Source of the DNA: Streptococcus salivarius | GTDB taxonomy: Bacteria > Bacillota > Bacilli > Lactobacillales > Streptococcaceae | Direction of reading: 5' to 3' | NCBI RefSeq assembly: GCF_000785515.1 | Contig: NZ_CP009913.1 | Coordinates: 2,124,001-2,188,000, forward strand | DNA length: 64,000 nucleotides | In this document: piece by piece, positions 34,169 through 45,905 of the stretch | Numbering within the stretch: the stretch's first letter is position 1 | Layout: every line of letters begins with the position of its first letter | Translations under genes and position numbers: made by a program | The notes under the pieces: model-generated | What the model saw: only the letters and a program-made list of their open reading frames with translations | Database searches by the model: none | What the model was told of the DNA's origin: nothing

Positions 34169-34211
34169 AATTATTCCCTCCTTTACAAGATTTACTTATA
34201 GTGTCAACGAA

Positions 34212-34670
34212 TTACTCAGCACTATTTTTGATGTTAAGTTTAATTTGTGCACTCACTTCTTTATGAAGCTTTACAGGAACCTCAATTAGACCAATCGCAC
34301 GAATAGGATGTTCAAGTTCAATATGGCGTTTATCAACTTTAATACCAAATTGTTTTTGAAGTCCTTCTGCAATCTTTTTGGCTGTAATTGAACCAAAAGT
34401 ACGTCCGTCTGGTCCGACCTTCTCAGTAAATTGAAGTCGATTTTCTTCTTTTTCAAGTTGCTCTTTAACTTGCTTCGCTTCAGCCAACAACTCTGCTGCA
34501 TGTTTTTCTTCAGATTTTTGCTTACCTTTCAACTCACCGATAGCTTGGTTTGTCGCTTCCTTGGCAAGATTCTTTTTAATTAAGAAGTTTTGAGCGTAAC
34601 CTGATGGTACTTCTTTAATTTCACCTTTTTTACCTTTACCTTTAACGTCTTGTAAGAAAATAACTTTCAT
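34212..34670 (-). CDS. rplI: 50S ribosomal protein L9
   Basis: A 152-residue L9 starting [20 protein letters not shown] with the long central helix and the C-terminal RNA-binding domain. The true start is one base after the gdpP stop, with its ribosome site (GGAGGACT) inside the gdpP coding end; the longer in-frame start at 34712 is rejected. Confidence 0.98.
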   Translation of the reverse strand: MKVIFLQDVKGKGKKGEIKEVPSGYAQNFLIKKNLAKEATNQAIGELKGKQKSEEKHAAELLAEAKQVKEQLEKEENRLQFTEKVGPDGRTFGSITAKKIAEGLQKQFGIKVDKRHIELEHPIRAIGLIEVPVKLHKEVSAQIKLNIKNSAE

Positions 34671-34671
34671 T

Positions 34672-36636
34672 TTAGTCCTCCTTGGGAGCCAATTCTCCCA
34701 TAATAGTTTCAATCAATTTATTTTTTGCTTGAGCAACACTACAGTCTCGCAATTGACAGGCCGCTAAGTTGAAATGGCCTCCACCACCCATTTTCTCCAT
34801 AATACGTTGTACATTAATCGTTTTATGGCTTCGAGCAGATATATTCACAGTAGAATCACTGGTCCTAGCGACAACAAAAGTTGCTTCGATACCTGCCATG
34901 GCAAGCATCGTATCTGCCGCCTTAGAAATCACAACATTATTATAACATTTAGGATTATCACCTGAGGCAACAATGATATCATCTGTAATACGCTCACCTG
35001 CTAGAATTAGCTCATTGATACGTCGATACTCTTCAAAATCAGTGGCAGAAATCGTTTGGATTTCTCCACTATCACTTCCTAAACTACGCAGATAAGAGGC
35101 GACATCAAAGGTTCGACTAGTCACACGAGTTGAGAAATTTTTAGTATCCAACATGATACCTGCCATAAGGATAGAGGCTTGGATTTTACTTAAACGTTCT
35201 GGGGCACCTTGGAATTGCAATAACTCCGTAACCAATTCACAGGCTGAACTCGCCCCGCTTTCAATAAAGGTCAAAACAGCATTTTCAGGAAAATCATCAT
35301 CTCGACGGTGATGGTCTACGACAATAACTTCATTAAATCGATCATAAAAATCCTTAGATAGGGTTAAATTGATCTTAGAATGGTCAACCATAATTAGCAA
35401 CGAATGTTGGTTTACCAGCTCTTCAGCCTCTGAAAGTGTAATAAGAGGTGACTGACCATCTTCTTTTAACCGTTCGACTGCACGCTCAATATCTGCATTC
35501 ATAGCCGTATCATCGTAAACAGCATAGCTTTTTCGAACAATTTGACTGGCAAAATGAGCCATACCGACCGTTGCCCCTAGAGCATCCATATCGAGATTCT
35601 TATGTCCGACAACAAACACTTTTTCGACTGTTTTCAACTTATCAGAGATTGCAGTCATCATAGCCCTTGTTCTTGTACGAGAACGTTTTACTGTTGAAAC
35701 AGAACCTCCTCCAAAATAAAGAAGTTCCTTGTGATCATCGTTTTCCTTAACAACAGCTTGATCTCCACCGCGAACTAGTGCGATATTCAGATTCTGCAAG
35801 GCAACCTGACCGATTTGATCATGCTTAAGCGTACCAAATGAAATTCCCATGCTCAAAGTTAGTGGTAAACCACGCTCCTGAGCCTGCTGACGGAAATCAT
35901 CCAAGACAGAAAACTTTTGATCCATGAATTCTGTCAAAACACTGTAGTTGGTGAAGAAGTAAAAACGATCACCTTCAATACGTCGATAATGAATATGCTT
36001 GGCCTTAGCAAACTCAGAAATAAACCCTGCCACAAATGTATTGATTTTTGAAACATCGGCATCGGGTAAACTTCCCGTCACATCGTCATAGTTATCAACT
36101 GAAATAATCCCGATAACAGGACGAGTCATATTTGGATCAGCATTTTCATCTTGATCATAAACATTGTCAATAAAATATGTCAACTTATTGTCAAAATCCA
36201 CAAAAGCGGCATATTTATTATCACCAACGGTTATCACATTCGAAGGTGAACCCTTTCGTTTCTGGGAAATAAAATCCGCAATCAACTGCTTATTGAAATT
36301 TCCATTTTCATCCGAAAGTACTAGCTTCGCATAGGGGTTGAACCATTCAATATGATCGTTCTCATCAAAAGTAATAACCCCAACAGGCATCTTTCCGAGA
36401 AGGATCTTCAAAGAATCTTCAACATCCTGATTCAGTTCATCTAATTGCTCTATTTCTAAGGACTCATATGTTGTCTTTTGGTAATGCAATAAGGCAACAA
36501 CTACTACCATAATAATAAAAAGCGCAAAAATGAGTGCAGACTCCGATTTTAGTACGCGAACAAAAATAGTAGCAATTCCAAAAAGAATTAGCCCAATCAT
36601 TACAAGATGAATCGTTGCAAAGTGAAATCTTTTCAT
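34672..36636 (-). CDS. gdpP: c-di-AMP phosphodiesterase GdpP
   Basis: A 654-residue membrane protein: two N-terminal transmembrane helices (about 8–51), a PAS-like domain, a degenerate GGDEF domain (no GGDEF motif), then DHH ([10 protein letters not shown]) and DHHA1 ([12 protein letters not shown]) domains. It hydrolyses c-di-AMP to pApA and sets its level in the cell. The degenerate GGDEF shows the contrast with the apparently active GGDEF protein at 15697. It is coupled to rplI by one-base spacing. Confidence 0.97.
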   Translation of the reverse strand: MKRFHFATIHLVMIGLILFGIATIFVRVLKSESALIFALFIIMVVVVALLHYQKTTYESLEIEQLDELNQDVEDSLKILLGKMPVGVITFDENDHIEWFNPYAKLVLSDENGNFNKQLIADFISQKRKGSPSNVITVGDNKYAAFVDFDNKLTYFIDNVYDQDENADPNMTRPVIGIISVDNYDDVTGSLPDADVSKINTFVAGFISEFAKAKHIHYRRIEGDRFYFFTNYSVLTEFMDQKFSVLDDFRQQAQERGLPLTLSMGISFGTLKHDQIGQVALQNLNIALVRGGDQAVVKENDDHKELLYFGGGSVSTVKRSRTRTRAMMTAISDKLKTVEKVFVVGHKNLDMDALGATVGMAHFASQIVRKSYAVYDDTAMNADIERAVERLKEDGQSPLITLSEAEELVNQHSLLIMVDHSKINLTLSKDFYDRFNEVIVVDHHRRDDDFPENAVLTFIESGASSACELVTELLQFQGAPERLSKIQASILMAGIMLDTKNFSTRVTSRTFDVASYLRSLGSDSGEIQTISATDFEEYRRINELILAGERITDDIIVASGDNPKCYNNVVISKAADTMLAMAGIEATFVVARTSDSTVNISARSHKTINVQRIMEKMGGGGHFNLAACQLRDCSVAQAKNKLIETIMGELAPKED

Positions 36637-36665
36637 ATAAAACCTCTTAATCTAACAATTATAAC

Positions 36666-36693
36666 ATAAAAAAGCCTTAATTAAAAGGCTTTT
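36666..36693 (-). terminator. Terminator between mnmG and gdpP
   Basis: AAAAGCCTT / AAGGCTTTT stem with a T-run on the minus strand. Confidence 0.85.
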
Positions 36694-36709
36694 AAACGTG
36701 TTAGCACCG

Positions 36710-38611
36710 TTAGTCTACTTTCCTGCGGGCCTTATTATTACCTTCAAGATAAACCATCAAAATTGAGATATCTGCTGGGTTGACCCCTGAAATACGACTC
36801 GCTTGACCAATGGTCTCAGGATTGATTTTCTTAAATTTTTGACGAGCTTCGGTAGCAATGGAATCAATAGCATCCCAATCAATATTTTTCGGAATCCTCT
36901 TTTCTTCCATACGCTTCATCTTAGCTACTTGATCCAAAGCTTTATTGATATAACCTTCGTACTTGATTTCGATCTCAAGCAACTCTATAATCTTAGCGTC
37001 CAAATCTTCTGCAGCTGGGCCCACAAACTGAGTAGCTGTGGCGTAATCAATCTCTGGTCTACGCATAAACTCTTTAGCTGTCATGGCATCTGTCAATGGC
37101 TTAAAGCCTAGGGCTTGAATTTTTTCATTCGTTTCTTTAATAGGTTTTAATTTTTCTTTTGACAGACGTGTCAACTCGCTGTCAAACTGATTTTTCTTAA
37201 TTTCAAAGATACGCCAACGTTCATCGTCAACCAAACCAACTTCTCGACCAATAGGTGTCAAGCGCATGTCAGCATTATCATGACGTAATATGAGACGATA
37301 CTCTGCGCGTGATGTCAATAAACGATATGGCTCCAAGGTTCCTTTTGTGACAAGATCGTCAATCATTACACCAATATAGGCATCACTACGTTTGAGAATA
37401 AGTTCAGGTTTACCTTGAACTTTAAGAGCCGCATTGATACCAGCAACTAGACCTTGACCTGCTGCCTCCTCGTATCCAGAAGTTCCGTTGGTCTGTCCTG
37501 CTGTAAAGAGACCTGAAATCAACTTCGTTTCAAGTGTTGCACGTAGTTGATGAGGGAGCACGATATCATATTCAATCGCATAACCAGTTCGCATCATCTC
37601 TGCCTTTTCGAGACCTTTAATTGAGTGAATCAACTCTTTTTGAACATCTTCTGGCAGACTAGTTGACAGGCCTTGCACATAGACTTCCTCAGTCTCTCTT
37701 CCTTCAGGTTCAAGGAAAAGTTGATGGCGATTCTTATCGGCAAATCGGACAATTTTATCTTCGATTGATGGACAATAACGAGGTCCTACACCCTTGACAA
37801 TACCTGAAAACATTGGGGCACGGTGTAAGTTGTTATTGATAATATCGTGGCTCTCTTGATTCGTATAAGTTAGCCAACAAGGAATTTGATCCTGAAGATA
37901 ATCTTCATCCTTCGACAAGAATGAAAAATGATTCGGCTTTTCGTCACCTGGTTGAATTTCAGTTTCTTCGTAATTAATTGATGATGCCTTGACACGAGGA
38001 GGGGTCCCTGTTTTAAATCTTCCTATCTCAAGGCCAAGATCCCTCAAGTTATCTGCCAATGTAACAGATGCAAGACTGTTATTAGGACCTGAAGAATATT
38101 TGAGCTCACCTAGGATAATTTCACCACGCAAAGCTGTTCCTGTTGTGACAACAACCGCTTTAGCTCCATATTTTTGATTTGTGGCTGTTCTTACACCAAC
38201 TACCTTACCATCTTCAACAAGAATTTCATCAACCATGGACTGACGGAGAGTCAGGTTTTCCTGACGCTCAACTGTATGCTTCATTGTCATAGCATACAAG
38301 GCTTTATCGGCTTGTGCACGTAAAGCTCTGACAGCAGGTCCCTTACCGGTATTCAACATTTTCATCTGAATATAAGTTTTATCAATATTTTTACCCATCT
38401 CTCCACCAAGGGCATCAATCTCACGGACAACAATCCCCTTGGCAGATCCCCCAATAGAAGGATTACATGGCATAAAAGCCAACATCTCTAGGTTAATAGT
38501 CGCTAATAAAACCTTACATCCCATGCGGGCTGCAGCTAAGCTAGCTTCCACACCAGCGTGACCAGCACCAACAACAATTACATCAAAATTTTCATCAAAC
38601 TCGTAAGACAT
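36710..38611 (-). CDS. mnmG: tRNA uridine-5-carboxymethylaminomethyl synthesis protein MnmG
   Basis: A 633-residue FAD protein that, with MnmE, modifies U34 of certain tRNAs. The FAD-binding motif [11 protein letters not shown] is at the N-terminus and the family motifs CNPSIGG and [16 protein letters not shown] follow; the C-terminal helical domain is complete. A strong promoter lies about 145 bases upstream, leaving a long leader. Confidence 0.98.
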   Translation of the reverse strand: MSYEFDENFDVIVVGAGHAGVEASLAAARMGCKVLLATINLEMLAFMPCNPSIGGSAKGIVVREIDALGGEMGKNIDKTYIQMKMLNTGKGPAVRALRAQADKALYAMTMKHTVERQENLTLRQSMVDEILVEDGKVVGVRTATNQKYGAKAVVVTTGTALRGEIILGELKYSSGPNNSLASVTLADNLRDLGLEIGRFKTGTPPRVKASSINYEETEIQPGDEKPNHFSFLSKDEDYLQDQIPCWLTYTNQESHDIINNNLHRAPMFSGIVKGVGPRYCPSIEDKIVRFADKNRHQLFLEPEGRETEEVYVQGLSTSLPEDVQKELIHSIKGLEKAEMMRTGYAIEYDIVLPHQLRATLETKLISGLFTAGQTNGTSGYEEAAGQGLVAGINAALKVQGKPELILKRSDAYIGVMIDDLVTKGTLEPYRLLTSRAEYRLILRHDNADMRLTPIGREVGLVDDERWRIFEIKKNQFDSELTRLSKEKLKPIKETNEKIQALGFKPLTDAMTAKEFMRRPEIDYATATQFVGPAAEDLDAKIIELLEIEIKYEGYINKALDQVAKMKRMEEKRIPKNIDWDAIDSIATEARQKFKKINPETIGQASRISGVNPADISILMVYLEGNNKARRKVD

Positions 38612-38754
38612 TTTTTAGATTTATGCAGTGATTTACAATCAACTGCCCATCCTTTCCTTGTTTTTTCCTACAAAAATAGCCAAAACTCCAGAAAACTGTA
38701 CGCAAAAACGCACAATTCTCATGAGCTTTGACCATCATGACTATTGTTAAAGTT

Positions 38755-38782
38755 ATTTTATCAAATCAAATCGTTTTGTCAA
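38755..38782 (-). promoter_or_regulatory. mnmG promoter
   Basis: Minus strand TTGACA (38777–38782), 16-nt spacer, TAAAAT (38755–38760). The leader runs about 137 bases to the mnmG start. Confidence 0.75.
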
Positions 38783-38791
38783 TGAAAATCA

Positions 38792-39404
38792 CTATTTAAT
38801 CAAGGTCTGAACACTGACGATAATCATCTGTATACCTATGGAGAATAGTAAAAGTCCCATCATTTTCGTTATAATTTTCATCAAATTTTCTCCCAAGAAG
38901 CCTGCAATTTGTTTTGCACTTCTTAACAGGAGATAAGTGATGACACATAGTAGAGCAAAAGCAACTACGGTTATCAGTTGATTCTGCAAACCTCCATTAG
39001 CCAGACTTAAAGCAGTTGTAATTGTACCTGGTCCTGCAAAAAGTGGCATTGCAAGAGGAGAAATAGCAATAGACATTGGGTCTGAATTTACTGCTTGCTG
39101 CTCCATTCCTTTATAGCTAGGTGAATGATTACCATTAATCATATGATAACCGATAACAGCCACTAATATTCCGCCAGCAATTCTGAAAGAAACAATTGTA
39201 ATTCCAAATACTTTAAAAATGAAATCTCCTGAAAAGATAAAAACAGTTATAATAACAAAGGCAATCAAAAGACTCCTAAAAGCAATTTTTCGTGAAATTT
39301 TTTGACTATCATCTGCTACTAAAGCCATGTAAGCAGGAAGATTTGAAATTGGGTTCATTATAGCGAAAAATGCCATAAATGCATAAAAAAAATTGAGAAC
39401 TCAT
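38792..39404 (-). pseudogene. MarC/UPF0056-family membrane protein with probable homopolymer frameshift
   Basis: A MarC-type six-helix membrane protein (NPISNLPAYMALV, SPLAMPLFAGPGTIT). The long open frame begins only at an ATG at 39376 lacking a ribosome site. Upstream, an ATG at 39404 with an AAGGAG gives MSSQFF and then hits a T8 run (minus strand) that puts it out of frame; with T7 the protein would read MSSQFFYAFMAFFAIMNP, a normal MarC N-terminus of about 203 residues. Thus either the gene is frameshifted, or slippage or a sequencing error is involved. The internal start would lose part of the first helix. Confidence 0.65.
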
Positions 39405-39431
39405 CGTTTTTACTTAACTCCTTAACTCCAG

Positions 39432-40568
<1,137 letters not shown>

Positions 40569-40658
40569 TCAAATAAAAATTAACATAGACTTGAAGGGTC
40601 TAGTTATTCAAATATCGATTTGAAGGTCGATTTTGAAGCGTAAAAGCACGCAAGCTTA

Positions 40659-40667
40659 ATTATATCA
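40659..40667 (-). promoter_or_regulatory. mnmA promoter, extended -10
   Basis: Minus strand TGATATAAT; weak -35. Confidence 0.55.
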
Positions 40668-40684
40668 TGATTAAAGAATAATGC

Positions 40685-40712
40685 AAAAAGGTTACCACTA
40701 GGCAACCTTTTT
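40685..40712 (-). terminator. Terminator overlapping the end of the polytopic membrane protein gene
   Basis: AAAAAGGTTGCC / GGTAACCTTTTT 12-bp stem with TAGT loop; the stop codon is in the loop. Confidence 0.85.
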
Positions 40713-42407
40713 GATACTTATTTTTGTGTAAAGCCACTGTAAACCTATTACTACCAAGACTATTATTGGAATCAATAACGCTACAAATAGCCATCCTGGC
40801 TCCTTATAACTTAATAAAAGTTTATTTTGTCCTTCTTGTGAGGAAACGGTCGGTGTACCAATCGTTGACAAGTCATAGTCATCCTTGTCTAGTTCTTTAC
40901 CATTTAGTGTCAAGATAGAATCTTTATAGACAACTATCGGTAGATTCAGTTCCTCCCCTTCAGCAGCCTGCCAAGTTAATACAAGATAACCATCTTCGAG
41001 TAGCTTTTCTGCCTTCTGATTCGTAACGATATTTTCGTAATAAAGATCATAAGTGTTCTGCTTACCTATTGTCCCATAAATAGGTACGTAATCTGGTGTG
41101 GGTTTGACAACTAAATTTAAAAACTGTGACAAGTCACTGTCATTCATGGTAAGACTTATCGTCTGATAATCTCCTTCAACGTAAGTATGTTTAACAATGG
41201 AAATAAGTTCACCATCTTGTGCCGCCGTTTTTACACGATCGGTAGTATCCATCATGTTCTGAATAAGACCAACACCCGCAAAGGCAAAGAGTAAAACAGC
41301 AATACTTTTTCGCCAGTTTACAAATCGCGTGACCGTTAACCCCGTAATTGCTAAAAGTAAAATAGTGGCAGGAACAAAGAATCTAAATGGAAATTGAATC
41401 AGTTCAGCAAATGTATTTCCATTTTCTACTAGATACTGCCACGGAAAAAGACCTGTCGACAAGAAGAAGAAGACAAAATAAATAAAATGTAGTATTTTTT
41501 TCCATCTAGCAAATTTCTTCCAATTCAAAACAGCGTAAAGAAACTGTAAAATGAGTAACACCATTAAAGAAATTGGAGTATATAGCCAGTATCTTGCTGT
41601 TCCATCTATCCCATTCTTACCTATTTCTCTATTTATAAATGGATCTAAGAGATGATTAGTCCCTCTCAAATATAGGAGTACTAACCAGACATTGACAGTC
41701 AGTAAGAGGAACAAAATGACTGCTATAAGGACTTGTACGAAGGTTTCCTTTTTCTTAGCTATAGGAGACTTTACAAAAGTGTAAAGATAAAAAGGAAGAT
41801 ACATCATCACTAATATCAAAGCACTGAGTACGTGAACCTGAAAAATCAATGCCATAGATAAGGCAAGTCTAATTGGTTCTACTTTTTGATAAAAGACATA
41901 GTGAATTGCCGGAATAAAACAAAAAGGTAGTAATGCTGCTCCCCAACTAGAGAAACCCTGACGCATCGTCCAGTATTGGATAGAGAATGTTGTCGCATAG
42001 AGTAAACCTAGTGACAAGGCAATGTTTGTCTTAACTTTACACTGCTTGAGCAAGGCATACATTGAGGACTCAGCTAGTATATGTAGTAATACCCTTGACA
42101 CAATCTGATAACGAAACCAAGTGCGACTTATTAAAATAAGCCCTCCTTGTAAATAGGCAAAAAAAGGACCGTAAAGAGCATTGACAATGCGGCCTGACTG
42201 TTGGAATCCATATAAAGATAAAAAGTAAGAAAAGTTACCATTTTTTAGTTGCATAGCAGCTTCATAGAACCTGTTATAGTGAAAGATGGAATCTGAACCT
42301 AAAATGACTTTTCTTGTAAATAGTTGTGGTGTAACCAATAACACAGCAAAAGCTATAATAATAAGAGAAACCCACAACTTTTCTCTTAATTTAAAAATTT
42401 GTTTCAT
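40698..42407 (-). CDS. Polytopic membrane protein, PTPS-related/GT-C-like
   Basis: A 569-residue protein with about eleven hydrophobic segments and a C-terminal outside domain followed by a final helix. The N-terminal outside loop (GSDSIFHYNRFYEAAMQLKNG) resembles the 6-pyruvoyl-tetrahydropterin-synthase-related membrane domain family, thought to be GT-C glycosyltransferase-like. Function and substrate are unknown. MKQIFKLREK at 42407 is the likely start because a TATACC-type box covers the upstream MKGIA option. Confidence 0.75.
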   Translation of the reverse strand: MKQIFKLREKLWVSLIIIAFAVLLVTPQLFTRKVILGSDSIFHYNRFYEAAMQLKNGNFSYFLSLYGFQQSGRIVNALYGPFFAYLQGGLILISRTWFRYQIVSRVLLHILAESSMYALLKQCKVKTNIALSLGLLYATTFSIQYWTMRQGFSSWGAALLPFCFIPAIHYVFYQKVEPIRLALSMALIFQVHVLSALILVMMYLPFYLYTFVKSPIAKKKETFVQVLIAVILFLLLTVNVWLVLLYLRGTNHLLDPFINREIGKNGIDGTARYWLYTPISLMVLLILQFLYAVLNWKKFARWKKILHFIYFVFFFLSTGLFPWQYLVENGNTFAELIQFPFRFFVPATILLLAITGLTVTRFVNWRKSIAVLLFAFAGVGLIQNMMDTTDRVKTAAQDGELISIVKHTYVEGDYQTISLTMNDSDLSQFLNLVVKPTPDYVPIYGTIGKQNTYDLYYENIVTNQKAEKLLEDGYLVLTWQAAEGEELNLPIVVYKDSILTLNGKELDKDDYDLSTIGTPTVSSQEGQNKLLLSYKEPGWLFVALLIPIIVLVVIGLQWLYTKISIKKVA

Positions 42408-42469
42408 TGCTATACCTTTCATTCCTATTATAACAAAAAGCTCTATAAAACATATTACCTACATCCAAA

Positions 42470-42496
42470 TTAAAAAGCTGAGAGTATGCTCCCAAC
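42470..42496 (-). terminator. Terminator of the SLT-domain gene
   Basis: Minus strand GTTGGGAG / CTCTCAGC with wobble pairs and a TTTTTAATTT tail. Confidence 0.7.
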
Positions 42497-42514
42497 TTCT
42501 ATTAATATTTAATA

Positions 42515-43210
42515 TTAGTAATTCCAAGCTGACAAACCTTGTGCGTTATAGGCATTCAAGGCTGATTGAATTTGATCCTCAACTGTTGCAGTAGAGCCCC
42601 ATCCAGGCATTGTTTGAAAAAGACCTGATGCACCTGAACCATTTGCTGCAGTATGATCACCATTTGACTCACGCGCAATAATTGACTCCCAAGTTGACTG
42701 AGGAACACCAGTAGCTGCTGCCATCTGTGCCGCTGCATAAGAACCAACTTCTCCTGCAGTGTTACCATTTGAGAGAACAACTGACCCGCTACCAGTTGCA
42801 GCAACCGAAGGAGCTGTTCCAGTATTTTGAGTCGACGTAGTATCAGTATTCGTTGAAACAGCGCTTGTAGTAGTATCTAACTGAGACTTTTCAGCTGCTT
42901 CTACCGATTCTCCTGTTGTTTCTGACTGAGGCTTACTTTCTTCAACCTTTTCTTTGTTAGCTTTATTCTCTTTGCTTGAGCTAATTTCTGTTGATTTAAC
43001 TAAATCTGCTGTCGATTCTGACGTTGTTGATGCTGTTGAAGGTGCTGGGGTAACAGAATCTGAAAATGCATTAACCAACCCTTTATTAATTAGTGTAGAA
43101 AGTGATACTGCCAAAATGACAATAAAACTTGTTACAATTGCTACTGGTACCGCCAATGATTTCTTCGCTGCTAATTTGATACGGCGTCCCTTATAACTTT
43201 TTTTTAACAT
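42515..43210 (-). CDS. Membrane-anchored transglycosylase-like cell-wall protein
   Basis: A 231-residue protein: basic N-terminus, one transmembrane helix (about 20–41), a long Ser/Thr/Glu-rich linker and a C-terminal lysozyme-like SLT domain (about 155–231) with the likely catalytic Glu in [10 protein letters not shown] and the [10 protein letters not shown] element. It probably cleaves peptidoglycan glycan strands. It is next to a LysM protein with a related C-terminal domain. Confidence 0.85.
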   Translation of the reverse strand: MLKKSYKGRRIKLAAKKSLAVPVAIVTSFIVILAVSLSTLINKGLVNAFSDSVTPAPSTASTTSESTADLVKSTEISSSKENKANKEKVEESKPQSETTGESVEAAEKSQLDTTTSAVSTNTDTTSTQNTGTAPSVAATGSGSVVLSNGNTAGEVGSYAAAQMAAATGVPQSTWESIIARESNGDHTAANGSGASGLFQTMPGWGSTATVEDQIQSALNAYNAQGLSAWNY

Positions 43211-43311
43211 AAATCCCTCCTAGTTAATTCTAGTTACATTCATCATAACTTAGTAATATTACTGCCGATTATTTGTATTATGTCTAATGTTACAATGATT
43301 TATCATTTTAA

Positions 43312-43339
43312 TAAAAAAATGCCAAGAATCTGGCATTTT
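43312..43339 (-). terminator. Terminator of the LysM-protein gene
   Basis: AAAATGCCA / TGGCATTTT stem followed by T7 on the minus strand. Confidence 0.85.
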
Positions 43340-43393
43340 CCCCTTATTTGTATGAGGTTTTACAAGTTTTCCTCATAAGGCAGTAATAATGAT

Positions 43394-43975
43394 TTAGTAC
43401 CAACCATTAGCATTCCAGAAAGCAAGAGCTGCTGTCCATGAACCATAACGGCTTGCTACATAATTATCTGCTACCTTTTCTTGATTTTCAGGAGACAAGT
43501 CTCCGTTCAAATATGATGATGCTAATTGGTAACGTCCATAATATTGCCCATTTTGAGCTGTATAGCTACCGCTTGACTCACGTTGTGCGATTTCTTCTTT
43601 GGCAGCTGCCTCTGAAGAAGAAAGATTTGTATTGGTTGCTTGAGTATCTTCACTTTGTGTAGACTCTGTTGATTGTGTTGATTCAGCAGCTGCTTCTGTT
43701 GTAGCTGTTGTAGCTGAAGGTTCTGTAGTCTCTTCAGTTGTTTCATTAATTGTTAAGTTTTGACCAATAGAAATCTTATTGGCGTCTTGAATACCGTTTT
43801 TTGAAACGATTTCATCTACGGTCGTACCATTTTTCTTAGCAATAGCTGAAAGTGTATCGCCTTTTTGAACTGTGTAAGTTTCTGCATTAGCTAAAGCTGT
43901 TGCCCCAAGTGTTGCTACTGTAACAAGTCCAAAAAGACCTAATTTTTTAGTGTTAGATGTATTCTTTTTTTGCAT
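43394..43975 (-). CDS. Secreted LysM protein with transglycosylase-like C-terminus
   Basis: A 193-residue exported protein: signal peptide (1–31, cleavage after ANA), one LysM peptidoglycan-binding domain (about 32–77; YTVQKGDTLSAIAKKNG), a Thr/Glu/Ser-rich linker and a C-terminal Apf/IsaA-like domain (RESSGSYTAQNGQYYGRYQL ... ALAFWNANGWY). Such proteins hydrolyse or remodel the wall. Ribosome site AAGGAGCATC. Monocistronic with its own terminator. Confidence 0.9.
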   Translation of the reverse strand: MQKKNTSNTKKLGLFGLVTVATLGATALANAETYTVQKGDTLSAIAKKNGTTVDEIVSKNGIQDANKISIGQNLTINETTEETTEPSATTATTEAAAESTQSTESTQSEDTQATNTNLSSSEAAAKEEIAQRESSGSYTAQNGQYYGRYQLASSYLNGDLSPENQEKVADNYVASRYGSWTAALAFWNANGWY

Positions 43976-44199
43976 GATGATGCTCCTTTATCTATTTATA
44001 GTCCAATCCATATTAGTCAAAGATTTTAAGTTATTTTATTGTTTATGACTAATAGGTAAATCAACTGGCTTACTCTATATAGGGATTTCTCAATCCAGAT
44101 TAAGCTGAAGAACTATAACCATGTATCTATGATACCTTGGAAATATAACATCCCCTTGTTAGGGATATTAAAAATATTACAAGTAGGTTGGGATTAGAC
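43976..44199. other. Intergenic region between the LysM gene and ecfT
   Basis: No protein gene seen. It includes a small inverted repeat around GGTATCATAGATACAT (about 44126–44142) and ends at the ecfT terminator. An orphan plus-strand terminator at 44238 suggests that an unannotated plus-strand RNA may start here, but no strong promoter is visible. Confidence 0.35.
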
Positions 44200-44226
44200 G
44201 AAAAAAGAACGCCTACGTGGGCGTCC
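44200..44226 (-). terminator. ecfT operon terminator
   Basis: Minus strand stem of ACGCC/GGCGT type followed by TTTTTT. Confidence 0.65.
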
Positions 44227-44237
44227 ATCTATAACTT

Positions 44238-44262
44238 CTAGGTCTTAAGACCTAGTTTTTAT
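44238..44262 (+). terminator. Orphan plus-strand terminator
   Basis: CTAGGTC-TTAA-GACCTAG followed by TTTTTATTT on the plus strand, opposite to both neighbouring genes. Confidence 0.5.
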
Positions 44263-44275
44263 TTATCTCAACGAG

Positions 44276-45070
44276 TTAACTCTTAAGATAAAAAAGCATT
44301 AATCCTAAAGCTAAAATAGCAATAATTGATAAGGTATCTCGACCATTCCATGAAAGTCGACGATATTTTGTTCGTCCTTCACCACCTTGATAGCCTCGTG
44401 CCTCCATAGCAATCGCCAGAGCATCTGCTCGTTTAAAGCTTGATGCAAACAAAGGAATTAAAATAGGTATTATTGACCGTACCTTTTGAATAATATTTCC
44501 TTCACCAAAGTCAACACCACGCGCCTTTTGAGCATTCATAATACGAGTCGTATCATCCATCAAAGTTGGTACAAAACGTAGACTCAAAGATAGCATTAAA
44601 CCAATTTCATGTGCTGGCACTCTGAAAACAGTAAGAGGTTTTAAAAGTGATTCAACTGCATCAGATAAACTTAAAGGTGTTGTCGTTAGAGTAAGTAGGG
44701 TGGAAAAACTAATAATGAGAATAAATCTAAGGAATATCATCCAACCTTGATTTAAACCGACTTCCGTAATCTTTAAAAAGCCGATAGACCAAAGCACACT
44801 CCCTTTTGTATTGAAGAAAACTTGAAATAGGGTAGAAAATAAAATAATCCAAATCATTGGTTTGATTCCACCTAAAAAGAAACCAAGTTTTATTTTAGAC
44901 AAGAAAACCAAGAAAAGTGTAAATAAAGTTATTACAGCATAAGTTAAAGGATTATTAGCCCAAAAGATAATAACAATATAAATCAGCATGGCTAATAATT
45001 TACTTCTAGGATCTAATCGGTGTATAAAAGAGTCCCCAACAATATAACGTCCAATAATTAACTTATCCAT
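44276..45070 (-). CDS. ecfT: ECF transporter transmembrane protein EcfT
   Basis: A 264-residue integral membrane scaffold of group-II ECF vitamin transporters, joining substrate-specific S proteins to the two ATPases. It shows several hydrophobic segments and the conserved coupling motifs near [10 protein letters not shown] and [11 protein letters not shown]. The start overlaps ecfA2 by 8 bases. It is the last gene of the operon. Confidence 0.96.
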   Translation of the reverse strand: MDKLIIGRYIVGDSFIHRLDPRSKLLAMLIYIVIIFWANNPLTYAVITLFTLFLVFLSKIKLGFFLGGIKPMIWIILFSTLFQVFFNTKGSVLWSIGFLKITEVGLNQGWMIFLRFILIISFSTLLTLTTTPLSLSDAVESLLKPLTVFRVPAHEIGLMLSLSLRFVPTLMDDTTRIMNAQKARGVDFGEGNIIQKVRSIIPILIPLFASSFKRADALAIAMEARGYQGGEGRTKYRRLSWNGRDTLSIIAILALGLMLFYLKS

Positions 45071-45905
45071 GCGACACCACCTCTACGAATTCCTCGATTG
45101 TAATAGGGAGACTTTCAAAGTGATAACCTTTTTCTTGTAGCTGTAGCGCAAACTCCGTTATTTTAGGAACACCCAACTGCTTTTCTTTAAGAAAAGTAAC
45201 CTTTTGAAAAACATCTTTAGGAGCTCCCGACAACACTAGTTGCCCTTTTTCCATAACATTCACAGCTGTTGCATAATCGGCAACATCATCCATCAAGTGA
45301 GTTACTAAAACAATCGTCATTCCAGAAAGATGTAACTCCTTAAAGAGAGACATCAATTCCTTCCGGCCCTGTGGATCTAGACCAGCAGTCGGTTCATCCA
45401 GTACTAAAATATCTGGTTGCATAGCTAGAATCCCTGCGATGGCAACACGTCGCATTTGTCCCCCTGATAAATCAAAAGGATTCTGTCCATGAAACTCTTC
45501 TGGGAGTCCAACTAATTTTAGACTTTCAATAGCACGTTGTTCTGCTTCTTCCTTAGAAACTCCGAAATTTTGAGGTCCAAAGGCAACATCTTCTAAAACA
45601 GTTTCTGCAAATAACTGACTTTCTGGAAATTGAAAAACTAAACCTACCTTCTTACGAACTGGTTTTATGTCCTTATTCTTTGATTGACTGGTTATGATCG
45701 TATCATCAACTTGAACCTGACCACTAGTGGGTAAATAAAGGCCATTCAAGAGCTGCATAATAGTAGATTTACCACTTCCTGTATGTCCAATAAAGGCCGT
45801 ATATGAACCATCTTTTATCGTCGTCGTCATATCAAAAAGGGCACGCCCCTCAAAAGGAGTACCCGCTTGATAGATATAACTTACATTTTTGAGAGAAATT
45901 CCCAT
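45063..45905 (-). CDS. ecfA2: ECF transporter ATPase (EcfA2)
   Basis: A 280-residue ABC ATPase with Walker [10 protein letters not shown], signature [11 protein letters not shown], Walker [13 protein letters not shown] and the ECF-specific C-terminal extension. It pairs with the neighbouring ATPase and EcfT to energise uptake of vitamins or metal cofactors. It overlaps ecfA1 by 25 bases. Confidence 0.96.
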   Translation of the reverse strand: MGISLKNVSYIYQAGTPFEGRALFDMTTTIKDGSYTAFIGHTGSGKSTIMQLLNGLYLPTSGQVQVDDTIITSQSKNKDIKPVRKKVGLVFQFPESQLFAETVLEDVAFGPQNFGVSKEEAEQRAIESLKLVGLPEEFHGQNPFDLSGGQMRRVAIAGILAMQPDILVLDEPTAGLDPQGRKELMSLFKELHLSGMTIVLVTHLMDDVADYATAVNVMEKGQLVLSGAPKDVFQKVTFLKEKQLGVPKITEFALQLQEKGYHFESLPITIEEFVEVVSHG

